A stretch of DNA of 64,000 nucleotides from Toxotes chatareus (Eukaryota; Chordata; Actinopteri; Toxotidae), in assembly GCA_016801885.1 (NCBI GenBank), contig CM028896.1, forward strand, positions 3,596,001-3,660,000. Direction: 5' to 3'. Positions 50,827-63,710 of the stretch are shown here, piece after piece. The notes beneath the pieces are model-generated. The model was not told where the DNA came from. It saw only the letters and a program-made list of their open reading frames with translations, and did no database searches. Positions within the stretch are counted from its first letter, which is position 1. The number at the start of each line of letters is the position of its first letter. A program made the position numbers and the translations under genes.

Positions 50827-52513
50827 CTTTATCTGAGCTGTCATCATGTCAGTGCTTCATTTACAGATAACTGAGCTCTGGCAGTGAAGTTCAAAGGAAA
50901 TGAGGTGTTTACTTGTCTGTCTGTTTGAAATGATATATAATATATATATATTCGTCTAAGATTTGATGCACAGTTTGTCTTTGGGTCATTTGATCAGGGT
51001 TTATTTAGAGCTGGGATTTTTTCCAACTTCTATTTCCATTTTATTATTATAAAGCCTTGAATAGTATGCTGTGTTCGGGTGCTGGAATGAGAGTCAGCCA
51101 TTCAGTGGCTGTTAAATTATGTGCTGTTTTGTCAGAAAATCAAACAAATGACAAATAGCATTAATTATTCCAGACTGCAGTGTTACAGGATGTCAGTTCT
51201 GACGAAAAAAAGGTGGAGAAAAATTATCAATTGAAATTAAACAAAATGAAGTCTAATGAAAATAGCTCTGTACCGCTGCTGAGCAAGCTCACGCTGGTTT
51301 GTTTGCGCCCAAAAATCTCTAGGGCTGCCTCCATACAAAAATCGTTTGTCAGAAAGCCTCAAATCGAACCATCAGTCTCTCACTCAAATCACCAGATGGA
51401 CTTTTTTTCCCTTAAATGTTCCCCTTGTGTTTTTGCCCAATACAATGATAAAAGCTGAAACCGACAGAACATGATGAGTAGTGAAAGAGCTGTGCCCCTG
51501 CTGAATCACTGTCCTCCAAAGACAACTGTGTAGCCAAGTGGCAGCGGGCATTGATCATTGGAAGTTTCTGCCTTTAGGTGGAAAAAAAAAGGATTTGTGT
51601 AGAAAAAAAAAGTTTTGATAAACGTTTCATAAATACCTCAATAAAGTGGACAATATGGCTGCACACATGGTCGATGATTTTTCCAAGGCAGACTATTTTT
51701 TTTCTTTAAATCAGTTCCAATACAACATGAGGAACAGCGTGCCTACTAATTTATTTATTTATTTTTGGTTTTATGTCTAAAGTTTGATTTCTTTGTAAAT
51801 CTCTTTCTTGCTGCGTGTGTCATATTGGTGAAGAAAAATCAGCCTCCTCTGTCAAGTCTTAACAACCCTTTGGTGAGTTCCACGTTTCATTCAATCAGAA
51901 CTTTATTGGCCATGAGACACGAGTTCCCAAGACGAGGTCAGTACAGTGTATGCGTGCATGTGTGTGTCTCGACATCTCAGAGAAGATACGAGCGTGTGTT
52001 TGACAGCCCAAGGATTGACATGGTGATATAGAAATCAATAGAGGCAGAGGAGAGGGCACTGGCCCCATTCATCTTCATTCACCCTTACACAGTAAGTTCT
52101 CCAAAGCACTGCAAATAGAAAACACTGAAATATCCCAACTGCAAAAGATAAGAGAGCTCTTCCTGTGATGGGTGATCTACATGACACCTCTTTATATAGC
52201 AGTATTTAACTGTCTGCATGTTGGTGTTACTTTCTATTTCTTTTTATATTTTTCCCCATTGCCTTTGCACCCTTCTCATATTTTCCTATGAGTTTTCTTT
52301 TCTTACTTCCTCCCTGACAAATAGAATGAGAATAAAACACTGATTTTTATTACAGCATATTAAAGCAGATGTGAGCTGATTGTAAAGCGCATAACATTAT
52401 GTATCTCTGTGTGTATGTTTGTGTAAACATAAGGAACACAATTCGACTTTAATGTATCCTGACAGCAGAGCTAAATGATGATGACTTTCATATATGACAG
52501 CACTGGATCTGCC

Positions 52514-52541
52514 TTGTGTGTGTTTGTGTGTGTGTGAGTGT
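52514..52541 (+). repeat. GT-rich microsatellite
   Basis: TGTGTGTGTTTGTGTGTGTG with one interruption. Confidence 0.85.
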
Positions 52542-52644
52542 AAGAAAGAAGATGGGGTTTGATAAATGGTCTGTCTGTGGCAGTGTCCTTTAGATGGGAT
52601 GTTTTCCCCAAACAAGGTCTAAACATTTATCATGTGCACCCATA

Positions 52645-52735
52645 GATACAAATGGATGGCTTGAGGGATGGATGGTTAGATACCTGGCTTAATGCATGGA
52701 TGGAAGGATAGATGGAAGGATGAATGAGTGGTTGA
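52645..52735 (+). repeat. Imperfect (GGAT)n repeat
   Basis: Repeated GGATGGATGG, GGAAGGATAG and GGAAGGATGA words. This generates an Ile/His/Pro/Ser-rich pseudo-frame on the minus strand. Confidence 0.8.
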
Positions 52736-53049
52736 TGGTAAAACCGTGGCTTGTTGAAAGAGGGTAAAGTGGTGGGAAGGTGAAAATGAAGCAAGGGGCG
52801 AGGACTGGTAAGGAGATTAAGAGAGTTAGAGAACAAAAAAAAGAAGCATGCACATAATGATTGCACCGACACACATGCACAATCACATACATAGTGTATC
52901 TGTGTGAATCTACCTACCACCACAAACACATGCACACCCACAAACATACACACACATGCAGCTCCTGGCTCGCTATTGATTCGTCTAAGTGCTTGCAGGA
53001 TGAGAGTGACTTCTGGCAAACATACAAAGACCATTATTATATGGATAAG

Positions 53050-53300
53050 TAGATGTAGAGAGAAAAGACTGTGTGTTGGTGGTAGAGGCGAAGAGCGATA
53101 GCAAAGTGGAACAATGCTGAAGATGAATGCAGGAGAGGAGGAGTGAGGAAGGTGAAGGAGGAATATCAAAAAAGAGAAGAGAAAATGATAGAGGGAGAGA
53201 AGGCGACAAAGAGAGCGAGATGGAGGGAGGATAAGGGAGATGGATGGGAGAGAGATGACACAGCATGTCAAACAGAAGGACAAAGGAGAAAAAAAAAGTG
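53050..53300 (+). repeat. Purine-rich tract
   Basis: GA-rich plus strand with GAGAGA, GGAGG and GAAGA words. It accounts for the 217-codon Ser/Leu-rich minus-strand frame overlapping it. Confidence 0.8.
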
Positions 53301-53574
53301 GGATAAATAAATGAGTGAAACGCTAACGCTGTGTTGGTCAAGCGGACACAGATTTAAGAAAGAAGAATTTTAAGTCCAGGTCTCTTCTCTGCTCCGGCTG
53401 CTGCTTCGGTTATCGTCTCTGTCTGTTTCTCTGAGTATTAGTGTCTCTTACATAATGAACATTTCATTTTATACTGTTTGTCCTTTGCTGCCCTCAACAT
53501 ATGTGTAGAGGGGCATATATGTGGGTGTGATGGTGCATCGGCAGCCTGTAGGTGAGCAATTATATGCAGATATA

Positions 53575-54258
53575 CACTCACCGAGCACTTTATTAGGAGC
53601 ACCTCTTCACCTGCTTATTCGTGTAATTATTCAATCAGCTAATCATGTACCAGCAGTGCAATGCGTAAACTAATGCAGATACAGGTCAGGTGGTTCAGTT
53701 AATGTTCACATCAAACATCACAATGGGGTGAAAAAATATGATCTCACTGATTTCGACCGTGGCATGATTGTTGGTGCCCAACAGGCTGGTTTGAGTGTTT
53801 CTGAAACTGCTGATCTCCTGGGATTTTCAACAGTCTCTGGAGTTTAACTCAGAATGGTGTGAAAAAACAAAAAAAAGCATCCAGTGAGCAGCAGCTCTGA
53901 GGACAGAAACACCTTGTGGTTGAGAGAGGTCAGAGGAGAACGGGCAGACTGGTCGGAGCTGACAGAAAGGCTACAGTAACTCATATCACCACTCTTTATA
54001 ACTGTGTTGAGCAGAAAAGCATCTCAGGATGAACAACACGGTGAACACTGAGGCAGCAGAGGGCCACGTTGGGTTCTGGGGCTGTAGTGGACACGGGCTC
54101 ACTAAAACTGGGGAGTTGGAAGGCTGGAAAAACATAACCTGGTCTGATGAATCTGGATTTCTACTGAGGTCATCCATGCCACAAAGAACTGAGGCTGTTT
54201 GAGAGTGAGCAACTACCCAGTGTTAGTAAAGCATTCCTTATAAAGTGCTCAGTAAGCG
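53575..54258 (+). mobile_element. Internally deleted Tc1/mariner element
   Basis: The left end reads CACTCACCGAGCACTTTATT. The right end, reverse-complemented, reads CGCTTACTGAGCACTTTATA. Both are flanked by TA (53573-53574 and 54259-54260), the target dinucleotide of this superfamily. After the left repeat, a plus-strand frame at about 53737-53842 reads YDLTDFDRGMIVGAQQAGLS, then VSETADLLGFS and a stop: the N-terminal helix-turn-helix of a Tc1-type transposase. A remnant ENITWSDESGF-like stretch (TWSDESGF, about 54139-54162) precedes the right end. At under 700 bp it lacks most of the DDE domain and cannot be autonomous. Confidence 0.85.
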
Positions 54259-57229
54259 TACAGTGTGTTTGTGCATGCACTGCAGAAAAGTCAAGAGTCA
54301 ACTTGTTTCTATAGTCCTCCTGAAGTTTGTGCTCTTTTCCTAAAGCAAAACAAAAAAGAATAACACTGATTGCTGCAGTGCCGTTTGGAAAAATGAACCG
54401 ATTCTACAAAATTCTTGAAAAATGATCAATGAGAATGAAAACAATTGGAAACGAACTCCCTTTTATGATTTTTCAGCAGACTAAATTAAACTTGACGAGG
54501 TCGAGACTTTGTATGTTTTTGTGTTTCTGCAACAGTACTTGTTTTAATGTTTTAAATGTTAGAATAATACTGATAATCTGTGACTGTGCGCGTTCGCTGT
54601 TTTCACGTGTACACTCATGGATAGGAGTGCAAGAGCCCTTGAATAATATTTCCATGCAATTAGAAGACCAAGAATGTGTTTATGTGCATGTGTATTTATT
54701 TATATGCATATCAGCATTTAAGAGTGTATGTGCATCTGTTGGCTTCTGTCTGTATGCGGTTGTTTTCGTGCATGAGAGTGTCTGCATGGAAATCATCATC
54801 CCCAAAGGGCAATTACAGCACAGCAGATGCAGTTTCATATCACGAAGACAATATTGAGCAATCTGAAATTGTTCTTATCACAGTTACTGGACCATTGCTT
54901 TAATTGCTATGAGAGCGTGAGTTCATGACTCAGTGAAGGGAGGGTGAGGTTGAGATGGAAACAATGCAACACAAGGCCATGGGAAAAAATTCACTGAACA
55001 TTTGCAGACGTACAGATGTATTTTCACGTGTCAGTTCCTTTGCATCTTTGATGATTAACTCTCAATTACAGATTAGGAGGCAGACATGATGTGAAGGGCA
55101 AAGTGAGGTGTCATGCTTAAATTCCCTGAAAAAACAAAAATCAATAGTCTCCCCAGTAAACTAAAGGAGACTTTGGTTCACCATCTTATGTTATTTTACG
55201 TTTTGAGCCTAAAGCAAAGAGATCATCATCTTTATGGAGTGAACGATAAAGGAACTCATGAATCAAATTACCCTTTTTGATGACTCGCTTAAGTGCAAAG
55301 TACAGGACCCCTGGCACATAGTGTTGTGTTGTTTGATTTGTGTCAGTAGAAGCCTGCAGCACATGCCGAAGTACAGACAGAAGTAGTAGTCAAGTTACAG
55401 TAGGATGTGCCTATCTAGGGAGTGATGTGACTGCCACTTTTCTGGAGCACTGATGCTTGTAGGAAAGAAGACATTGGCGTATCATGAAGTGTTGATGTAT
55501 GTCAACAAGCGATGATGCATGTCTAGATGCTACCCATGTGTGTTTACCCTTTAGAGGAAATGTCCTGAAACTGAGCTTGTTTCACTTCAGTCTCCGTTTC
55601 TGTACCAGCCTGAGGATACCGCACCAGGCAAAGATACAAAAAGAAAAGAACCAGTTCATTAACATTACATTATAGCAATGCACATCCTAAAGCAATGTAT
55701 CGTATTTTTTCAACAGACCGTGTGCTAGGGTTTGTTCTTTGAAATATTTTCTCGTTTGTTTTCTTTATTCTGATCAAATCTGGGGCTTTAAAGACAGAGG
55801 ATCCAATTTCAATGAAATCTTACCATTCAGGTAGGGTAAAAATAAAATCTAGTAGTGCTATAGATACGTGGATGCAAGGCAGGGGCAAGCTGAACAAAGT
55901 AGTGTCGTGGTTTCACCTCTCATAAGCAGAGATGGTAACAGGTCAACAGACACAAACAGAAAACTCTTTCTTCAGTCTGTTCCTGCAGATATGATTAGTT
56001 GTCACCTGGAGTCATGACAGTCTTGTTCACTGTTGTTCGCTCTGTTTTTTTTTTACTGAAAATAAGCTTTTTGTGCACATTATATAATAATCTCATGTTC
56101 ACTGAAGACATCTTAAAAAAATTCAACTAAGCAAATCAGCTCAATTCATCGCCCAGCTGTACTTCCAAGTCTGTACCATTTATCTTCATTATGTCTGCAC
56201 TTCCTGTTTCCTGCCCTCTTGCCACTCTTTCACTCTGACTTGCTGTTTTTTTTTTTTTTGTCTTTCTGTCAGTCTGCAGTTTGTAAATGATTCAGTTACT
56301 TAAAATGAGGATCTCTCTGTCTCTTTCTCTGTCTTTCTATTTGCAGATATGCAAGTAACTCACAGGTAAAATCCATCCAAAATTTACTTTGAGCTCTTCT
56401 ACTCGTCTCATATCAGTTAAGGCAAACATCTCTCTATATATATTTCTTTACTTAAGGCTTAACATATTCCAGAGGTTTTTTCTATTTTTTCATCCTTTGC
56501 TCTTTTCTTCCCTTGAACCATTCATCTATCTTCTTTTAACTTGAAACACCTTATAACTGATAGCTTATAAAACTTCTTTCAAAGTAGCCTCCAGTGCTCC
56601 CTTTTTCTTCTTGTCTCTCATGCTTTCATCCATTTATCTATTTGAGGCTGACGTTTATCCATACATTTAATCATGCTCCCCTTCCATATACCACTTTCTC
56701 TTTTTCTCTCCATACCTCATCCATCATGCATTCCTCTTCCAGTTTTCAGTGGTCTCAGGCTTATAGGCATTATTTAACATCACATATTTAATAACACTGT
56801 AAGCCCTTAGTTTCCTTTCTTCAATCCCATTCCTTGTCCCTCATCCACGGTTATGTCTAAGTACACATCTCAATCACCTTTGTCACTCCATAACTTAAAT
56901 AAAAGTATCACGTATCTGTGAAAGTCTGCCTCACAAACTGCTTCGCTCTCCCTCCACTGTATCTACCAGAGCCTGTTATCCATTAACACTTTCCTCCTCC
57001 TCTGATGCGCTCCATTCATCTCCACTTCAAAACTCTTCCTCATTTTCCTCTTTCTGACTGAATCTCCATCACTTTAAGTATCTGACCCAGTCATCCCTTC
57101 ATTCCTCAGGAGGACGGATGGTTTCCCCAAAAGATCAGTCTGATCAAACCGCCGCTTTCATTTCTGACTCGAAACACATTTCAAAGTGTTACATGTAAAA
57201 GCCATTCTCACCCAGCTCTGCTGTCTAAC

Positions 57230-57425
57230 CACATTAAAGGTAAATTCCAAAGCAATCCTAACCACTTCTATTAGCATTCAACCTCTGTGGCTATAATTAA
57301 TGAAGTATATACAGGGCCAGTAAACAGTGTATCTTATTTTGGCAAGCCCATTAAACTTCGCTTAATGATTTATCTCAAGGCTTGATAGTTTCAAATCCAA
57401 ATGTTTTCCACAACATTATGCTACT
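57230..57425. promoter_or_regulatory. Candidate conserved non-coding element in CNTFR intron
   Basis: A non-repetitive stretch with homeodomain-like cores (CTATAATTAATGA, TTCGCTTAATGATTTAT) and no open frame or simple repeat. Judged by appearance only; conservation was not tested. Confidence 0.2.
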
Positions 57426-58115
57426 AAAGTCCAGTCTGTCTGAACAAAGTGGGAGAGGTGGTGGGTGATTCAGAGACATGGAGACAGGCTATCAAATTCA
57501 GATCTCCAATATGTGATACACTGATATGTTGTAACAATGCATTTTATATGCTGGTTGTCACTTGTTGCAAGAACTTTCTTGAATTAATTTGGCATAACTG
57601 TGACAGTGAATGGAAGAAAAATGGGCAAATTAGGCACAAGAAATTTGATACGCAAAGACTGATTATTCATCTTATTAATCAAGCTGCGCACTTTCTGTAG
57701 GATTGAGAACACTGCCAACACTGTTTCCCAACACCTAATAAAAAGAGCAGAAGTGCAACCAGAAAGGTTCAGAGGTGACAGGTTCAGAATTCCCCGTCTT
57801 CTGAAAACCGCACTTAGTGGTGCAAAAATGAAAACCGTGACCACAGAGACATTGATCAAAGAACGCAGCAAAAGCGGAAAACCCTGCAGTTTTCAGCTGT
57901 CATCGACTGTATTTATGTAATTTCCAAATTATGTGTTCGTACCTAATACAAATATTGACTTAAGGTTTCCCGCCTTTCACGTTATGCATTGGTTCACATA
58001 TTGATTGATTAGTGGTGAGTGGGAGAAGGAAAACTGAGAGTGTGTGTCGGGTTTAATCAACAGTTCAAACCACAAAGATCTGAGGCGTTGTCACAACTTT
58101 CTCCAGTCTAACTGC

Positions 58116-58132
58116 TGTGTATGTGTGTGTGT

Positions 58133-58178
<46 letters not shown>
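58116..58178 (+). repeat. (GT)n then (GA)n compound microsatellite
   Basis: A GT run of about eight units passes directly into about twenty GA units, ending in GACATAGG. Confidence 0.95.
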
Positions 58179-58182
<4 letters not shown>

Positions 58183-59560
58183 GGAAGACATACAGAGAGG
58201 GACTGAATGTACTGTACCTGTATGTCTTCACGTGTTACTGTGTGATTGAAGGTTGCAGCAAAAATATAACACAGCACAGGTAACTGTGTGTGAATAACAA
58301 GGTAAATTTAGTTCTGCTTTCTGTAATTCATTTCCTGCTGATTATTTGCAAAGAGTAATCACCAGTTGACAACAAGTTAAACTTCTTGGAACCAGATGTA
58401 AACAATACCAAGTGGTGCCAAACCATCACACTGTGGTGCCTGAAAATGATCGGCTACACTGATAATTCACTATATATTACTTTATATATATTTTATGTAT
58501 GCTATACTGAACAAATGAAGCAAACAATACCACCAAGCAAACCCATCCACAATGACTCAAACCAAACAAAGCGAACTTCTATGATAGTTAAAGAAAAGAC
58601 ATACGAAAGATGTTAGAACATAGATCGAACAGATTTTAAAAAAAAAACATTGATGTAGAGTGGTAATAACATAGGCAGAGACACACGTATCGAAGGATAC
58701 ACTCAGGGATGGAAACGGCGAGAGAAAGACCGAAAAACAAAATGTGTATTGGTCTATAATTCATGTAAGTGTGCATGTGTGTTTCCATGTGAAAGTCTGT
58801 AACTCAAGTTCTTGGAACAACACCTTTGCGAACCATTGACGTACGTGATAATAGCACAGCAACATTAGACCTTAGCAGACAGAGCTTTCATCCCAGGAAT
58901 TCTATAGTGGACACATATGCTTTTACTATATGAGGCCCTTAGGGGACCGAACCCACAAGAAATAGGCAGATACAGTAACATAAGCAGCTGAGCGACTATG
59001 TCTGTCTGACCACAGATCAAACTCAAAAGGCTACAGGTTGGACCGGAGGCATCTCTCTGGGTAATGATTTTTTAACAGATCCCTGTTCAGTTCGCTTTGG
59101 GTAGTACTAATGACCTTATAAAAAATAAAAGAAGGGCTCATTTCTGTAGTTGCCTAATTACTTTGTAGAAAAAACAAAGATGATCACTTTTAAAAAACAA
59201 TCAATCCAGCTTCTAGAAAATTTCCTTTAAAGAAATACTTTTGCAATGAGATGAAACTTTTTCTTTAGAACTGCAACCAGAAACTGACCAGACTGAAACC
59301 AGATGTTTTCAAATACCAAATAATGAATCATTCTCTAACAGGTGTTTTCCAGTGTTCACTTACAGCTTTTGATAATGGAGACATATCTGAACAAACACCC
59401 TTAACAATTTATAACTATCTGTATTTTTGGCTTTTGGAATAGTCATTACATGACAAAAGAATTTTTCAGGAAGTGAAACTCAGGCTATGATTTTGTTGGC
59501 TATTTCCATACAGCATTCTTATCTTGACTGCTTGTAAATGATATAATGATACATGAATAT

Positions 59561-59576
59561 CACACACACACACACA
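59561..59576 (+). repeat. cntfr: Short (CA)n run beside a CNTFR splice donor
   Basis: Eight CA units lie only 11 bp beyond the exon donor GTGAGTAGTTC. On the coding strand this is a GT run just inside the intron. Confidence 0.9.
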
Positions 59577-59587
59577 GAACTACTCAC

Positions 59588-59751
59588 ATGCTGCCACTGA
59601 TCTCGGATGAGTGGTCGGTACCGAAGGAAGTATTTCAGGGGGAAGTTGTCGATGTCAGGCCAGGTGGCAGGGCTGTGCCAGGATACCTCCAGCCTCCGAG
59701 GGTTGAAACGGATCGGGGTCGCCGTCACGCGCTCTGGGGGGTCTGGTTTTA
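59588..59751 (-). CDS. cntfr: CNTFR exon, start of membrane-proximal fibronectin domain (partial gene)
   Basis: On the minus strand ACCCCACAG is followed by TA completing a Val codon, then KPDPPERVTATPIRFNPRR, LEVSWHSPATWPDID and NFPLKYFLRYRPLIRDQWQH before the donor GTGAGTAG. The interdomain KPDPPE motif, NPRRLEV.W...TWPD and FPLK.FLRYRPLI.DQWQH are diagnostic of CNTFR; IL11RA, the nearest relative, differs here. The exon is 164 nt, phase 1 in and phase 0 out. It is the most upstream exon in the window. The signal peptide, Ig-like domain and first fibronectin domain are not seen up to 64000, so the gene is cut by the window edge. Together the five exons give 178 codons plus stop, with no frameshift or internal stop. 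Confidence 0.95.
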
Positions 59752-60655
59752 CTGTGGGGTGAATAAGAAGATAAGAATTATTTAAAGGGGCTCCCCGCCA
59801 ATTTAACACATAGAGGTCAGGTTACTCGTCATAAAGAGTACTACTCAGCATGAGACAGATGTATAAAGTCTTCAGTGGCTCTAGAGGGAGATTTTCAAAG
59901 TCTGAGAAAATGAAATAAAAGTGTCTTGAAGTGCGCTTTGTGGGTGAACTGCTGTTTCATACAGTGCCACCTTACCTACACTATTAAACCTGCTAGCAGT
60001 AAACTGCTCAACGAGTGTCCAACAGTGTTGGATAAAAAAAAAAAAAAAAAAACCTGGCGGTTGCATCTGCGTGCTGATATTTCGCCAGCCAAATGTGTTT
60101 TTTGTCTGGTCTCGATATGAGGCCAACGTATTTGTATTGTACAGCTCTGTAAACTGAAAAACACAATTACTTTTTCATCCATCTTTCAGTTCAAGCAGCG
60201 GATAACAGCAACTGGATGCACCCGCAAAGATCAGCGCGGCTCGGCTCAAAATTCAACAAATCTGAACTTTTGCCTCACCCCATCACGGCACAACACACAT
60301 GCAATAACGAAGGAGAGGTGCGCAAAAGCTGTTCCCATTCATTTGAATACGCCTTTGGGCTAAGGGGTTTGAACATTTCAACATTTCTTGTGCTATAAAC
60401 TGAGGGCACAGAGTTTGAAACATGAGGTAAGAGAAGGCCAAAAGAAAGAAAGAACACAAAGTGAAGGTCTGATGAAAGATACGACTGAGTTGCATAATCA
60501 AGAGTTTTCAAATCAACACACCCCAGACTCTAAGGCACTGATTTTGACCTTTCTCTTATGTTATATGTCTCTGACACGTTACAAGAGTAACCCTTTAAGA
60601 TTAAGAAAGTCATATACAGTATAATAAAATATAATATTATTACTTCTACTAACAC

Positions 60656-60687
60656 CACTACTACTACTACTACTACTAATAATAATA
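60656..60687 (+). repeat. (CTA)n/(AAT)n microsatellite
   Basis: About seven CTA units followed by AATAATAAT. Confidence 0.95.
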
Positions 60688-63534
60688 CATGAAGAGGTCT
60701 CTCGATTTTCTCCCTCTGTGAACTATTATTATTGCAGTATTTTCTTCATACACCTCTAATGGAAAATAAATCGTCAGGGTGAGGGAAACATTTATTAATT
60801 TATTGGTGAAAAAGATCAGTGAGTACAGAGACAGAAGCCAAGAATGTCTGAGGCAACCGTGACAAAGGAGAAGATGAGACACCATCAGTGCCTAATAACA
60901 AGAAGTACAAGAAAGTGTAAACGTTGTGTTTCTTAACATATGTCCACTGAGAAAGACACACACATAGAGGCTGAGAGAGCTCCATTCAGCTCTTTTCAGA
61001 TAATATGGAATGACCCAGTCTTTGTCAGATCACATGAAAGCAATTCCGGTAGAAAAGGCATAACAATACACATGTAGAAAAGCATGTAAACAGAGAGTTA
61101 CAGACAGACAGAAGCACATACTTTGGCTGATATGACCTTCACGGAACGAATGATTAAAAATATGAAAGACGGATGGAGATGATGAGACAGATAAAAGCAC
61201 ACAGGCATCTTTTTCTCCCTTGAGAGAGAGAGATGTTAATCTCTTTGTGACCGTCTTCAAGTAAATGTGTGAAAAAGATGAGGCTGGGAATGGAAGACAG
61301 AAAGAGAGGCAGAGAAAGAAAAGTGCATACAGGCAGAGCGAAACCAAAGTAAAGTCAGTAGAGACCAGAGACCAGAGATTCTCCTCTTTGTCCACATCAG
61401 CTTTGTCCAACAGCACATGCAAGCACAGAACAAAACAGAGAGAAATCTGTATGGGCGGGGTGTCCCAAAGGCCTTTAAAGTATTCATCTGACTTGAAACA
61501 CAGAGCATTAGCTTTGTGTTGCATGAGTAATGAACACATCCTTCTTTTGACGACCTCTGGGAGGGCACCTGAATCTAACCAAGCACTACTAATAATGCTG
61601 GAGCTGAAAAAATGAAAAAAGAAAGGACTCAGATTATAAGGAAATAATCTGAAAAATGCTAAAATGTACAACAGATGGGGAACAGGTTCAGGGCTCAAAG
61701 ACTTTCACAATGTCTTTGACACTTAAAGTAATGCTCTAGGTAGATAGCGATTCACTACCTTGGCCAAATACTGATAAATAAACTGTAGAACAAAATAGGC
61801 ACTTAAACACCATGACATATATACAGTATATGGCCAGAATTAACATATAGTAGACAAAGTAATAACTCTAATGGTGAGGGGTGAAAGTTAAAAGATGTTG
61901 CAGCACAGGATTGGTAAAAACAGAAAAAGAAAGTCGTAAGACAAAAAAAATGAAGTGTGATCTTAAGGGTCTCATTTTAGGAGATCCCATCGCTGTGCCC
62001 GTCCATGCTTGGCCTGAAAACGTCTGTCATGCCTCCCTTGGCTCTGTTCATTCAAATCTGCGTCCTCATCACTGTTGCTCTTTCTTCTCTCAGTGTCGTA
62101 TTGCAACAGTCACCGAGGCCCATTCTTTCTCTTTGCTGGAGATACAAGTGAACAGGTATACTATAACATGAAAGTCTAATCTTTCAAACAGCCGCTTGAA
62201 AGACCATTTTATGAGCTGTCTGCCGAAGATGGAACGAGAGAGAAGGAGCGGCTAATCTTTCTGACTAAAAAGAAAAAAAAAGGAAAAGAAAAGTTGCTTA
62301 AAGGTTGTCCTGGTGGCTGCGACTATGCAGCAAAAATAGCAATGAAATGTTAGAGATCTGCAAAAGCTAAATGTGCATGTAGAACTCCATGTACCAATGT
62401 ACGTATGAGTTTTTCTTTTATTGTAGTCTTTCTAAATCCATTATTATGCACCACCTAGTACTTTTACCTAATGCATTCAGGTGTCACTGCTTGATAAAAA
62501 AAAGGACATCTAAAACCCTCTAGCCCCTTTCTCCAGTGTCCTCACACTACACCGTTTTTCCTTTAAAATAAATGGCCTTTTCAAAAAGTACAAAAATGTG
62601 GACATCTACTCAGGTGCTGAATGGCAGCATCTATTAGTGCACTTGAACAAATGGGAAAAATGTGGTGAAATAGAGTGCTTCGATCTGCAGAGGTATCTTA
62701 CAAAAAAAAATTGCCTGCACTTTTGAAACAGTTGTTACTGTGTAAGTAACACAGCACAGCACAGTATTGTTGACATGTCCCAAGTATCAAAATCTTTAAA
62801 TGTGGACATCGGACAGGTTTCCATCCAAATTTAGTTCAAATGTCGACCGAATATTCAAAAACTTTAAAACTTAAAACTTTAACTGTTGTTATGCAAATAT
62901 TAAGACTTGGTTCATCAAGAAAAAAAAGCTGGTGGTGCAGTGCAGAAGACGCCGGTGACAAAATTAAAAGAGCAACAAAGAGCAACAGAACACTCTCTGA
63001 GTTCAAAATTAAAAGCGTGCCTGTCAAACCTTAAATCAACATTATTAAAACTATTTTACCTTAAAATAACAGCTTCAAAATGACTGTTTTTGTTGCATTA
63101 TGTCACTTGGGTTGATTGGGTATAATCACTCATAAAGAAAAGCAAAATATTTAACAGCACTATGTCACACTACGCCAACTGCAGGCCTTAAGTTAGCTAC
63201 ATGAAGGAGTTTGGTCAGTATTCTCAGCATGGACATCATGGCAGAGATGAAGAGACTAGCTCAGTGGTGCTGTGGCCATGGGACAAGCTATGTGCACAAG
63301 TATTTTCTAAATTCACATTGAGTCTTGTGTCTTATTTGTTCAAAGCTAAAAGGGACAAAGAGAAAGAGAAACATTATCACATCTTGAAACTCTGACTATG
63401 GGGAGTCAGACCATATGCCAATGTCAATCCTCCTGACTTAACCATGATGGGGATACAACAATCTGATCTCCAGCTTGTGGTGTTCATTCCTTTAAAGCAT
63501 CTCTGCAGGATTTGGGATTATTAGCTGAAATTTG

Positions 63535-63710
63535 CAATGGCACAACTGGTCTGAAGAAATCAGCTTCTCTCCTGGAGACAGTTGCACAGTTTTGTGCATG
63601 GCAGCAATTAGTGCATCTCTTAGTTAACATGCCTCTAAGCCTCCGCCAGCTCGAGGAGCGCCTTCATGTAGCCGATGCTGATCTCTGACCCCCCCACCCC
63701 TTTCTGAAGA
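63535..63710. promoter_or_regulatory. Candidate conserved non-coding element or unassigned exon
   Basis: The stretch GCAGCAATTAGTGCATCTCT through GCCTCCGCCAGCTCGAGGAG is non-repetitive and GC-richer than its surroundings. Both strands are locally open: the plus strand gives SLRQLEERLHVADADL before a stop, the minus strand SEISIGYMKALLELAEA before a stop. Neither is flanked by convincing splice sites. Read as a possible enhancer; untested. Confidence 0.2.

Larger units (their letters stand above)
45949..59587 (-). other. cntfr: CNTFR intron (13.6 kb)
   Basis: Bounded by the strong donor GTGAGT at 59587 and acceptor TTTAG at 45949. It hosts a SINE (about 50639-50826), an internally deleted Tc1-like element (53575-54258), many CA/GT and GA microsatellites, and purine-rich tracts near 49800-49965 and 53050-53300. 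No embedded gene is recognised. Long frames near 52630-53283 (minus) and 49779-50240 (plus) are low-complexity artefacts. Confidence 0.75.

Noticed and set aside
52630..53341. 217-codon minus-strand frame
   Set aside because: Ser/Leu/Pro/His-rich product of a purine-rich tract and GGAT repeats, without any domain.
61030..61698. 222-codon minus-strand frame with hydrophobic stretches
   Set aside because: Resembles translated pyrimidine-rich intron. No conserved motif, and it does not match the missing CNTFR upstream domains.
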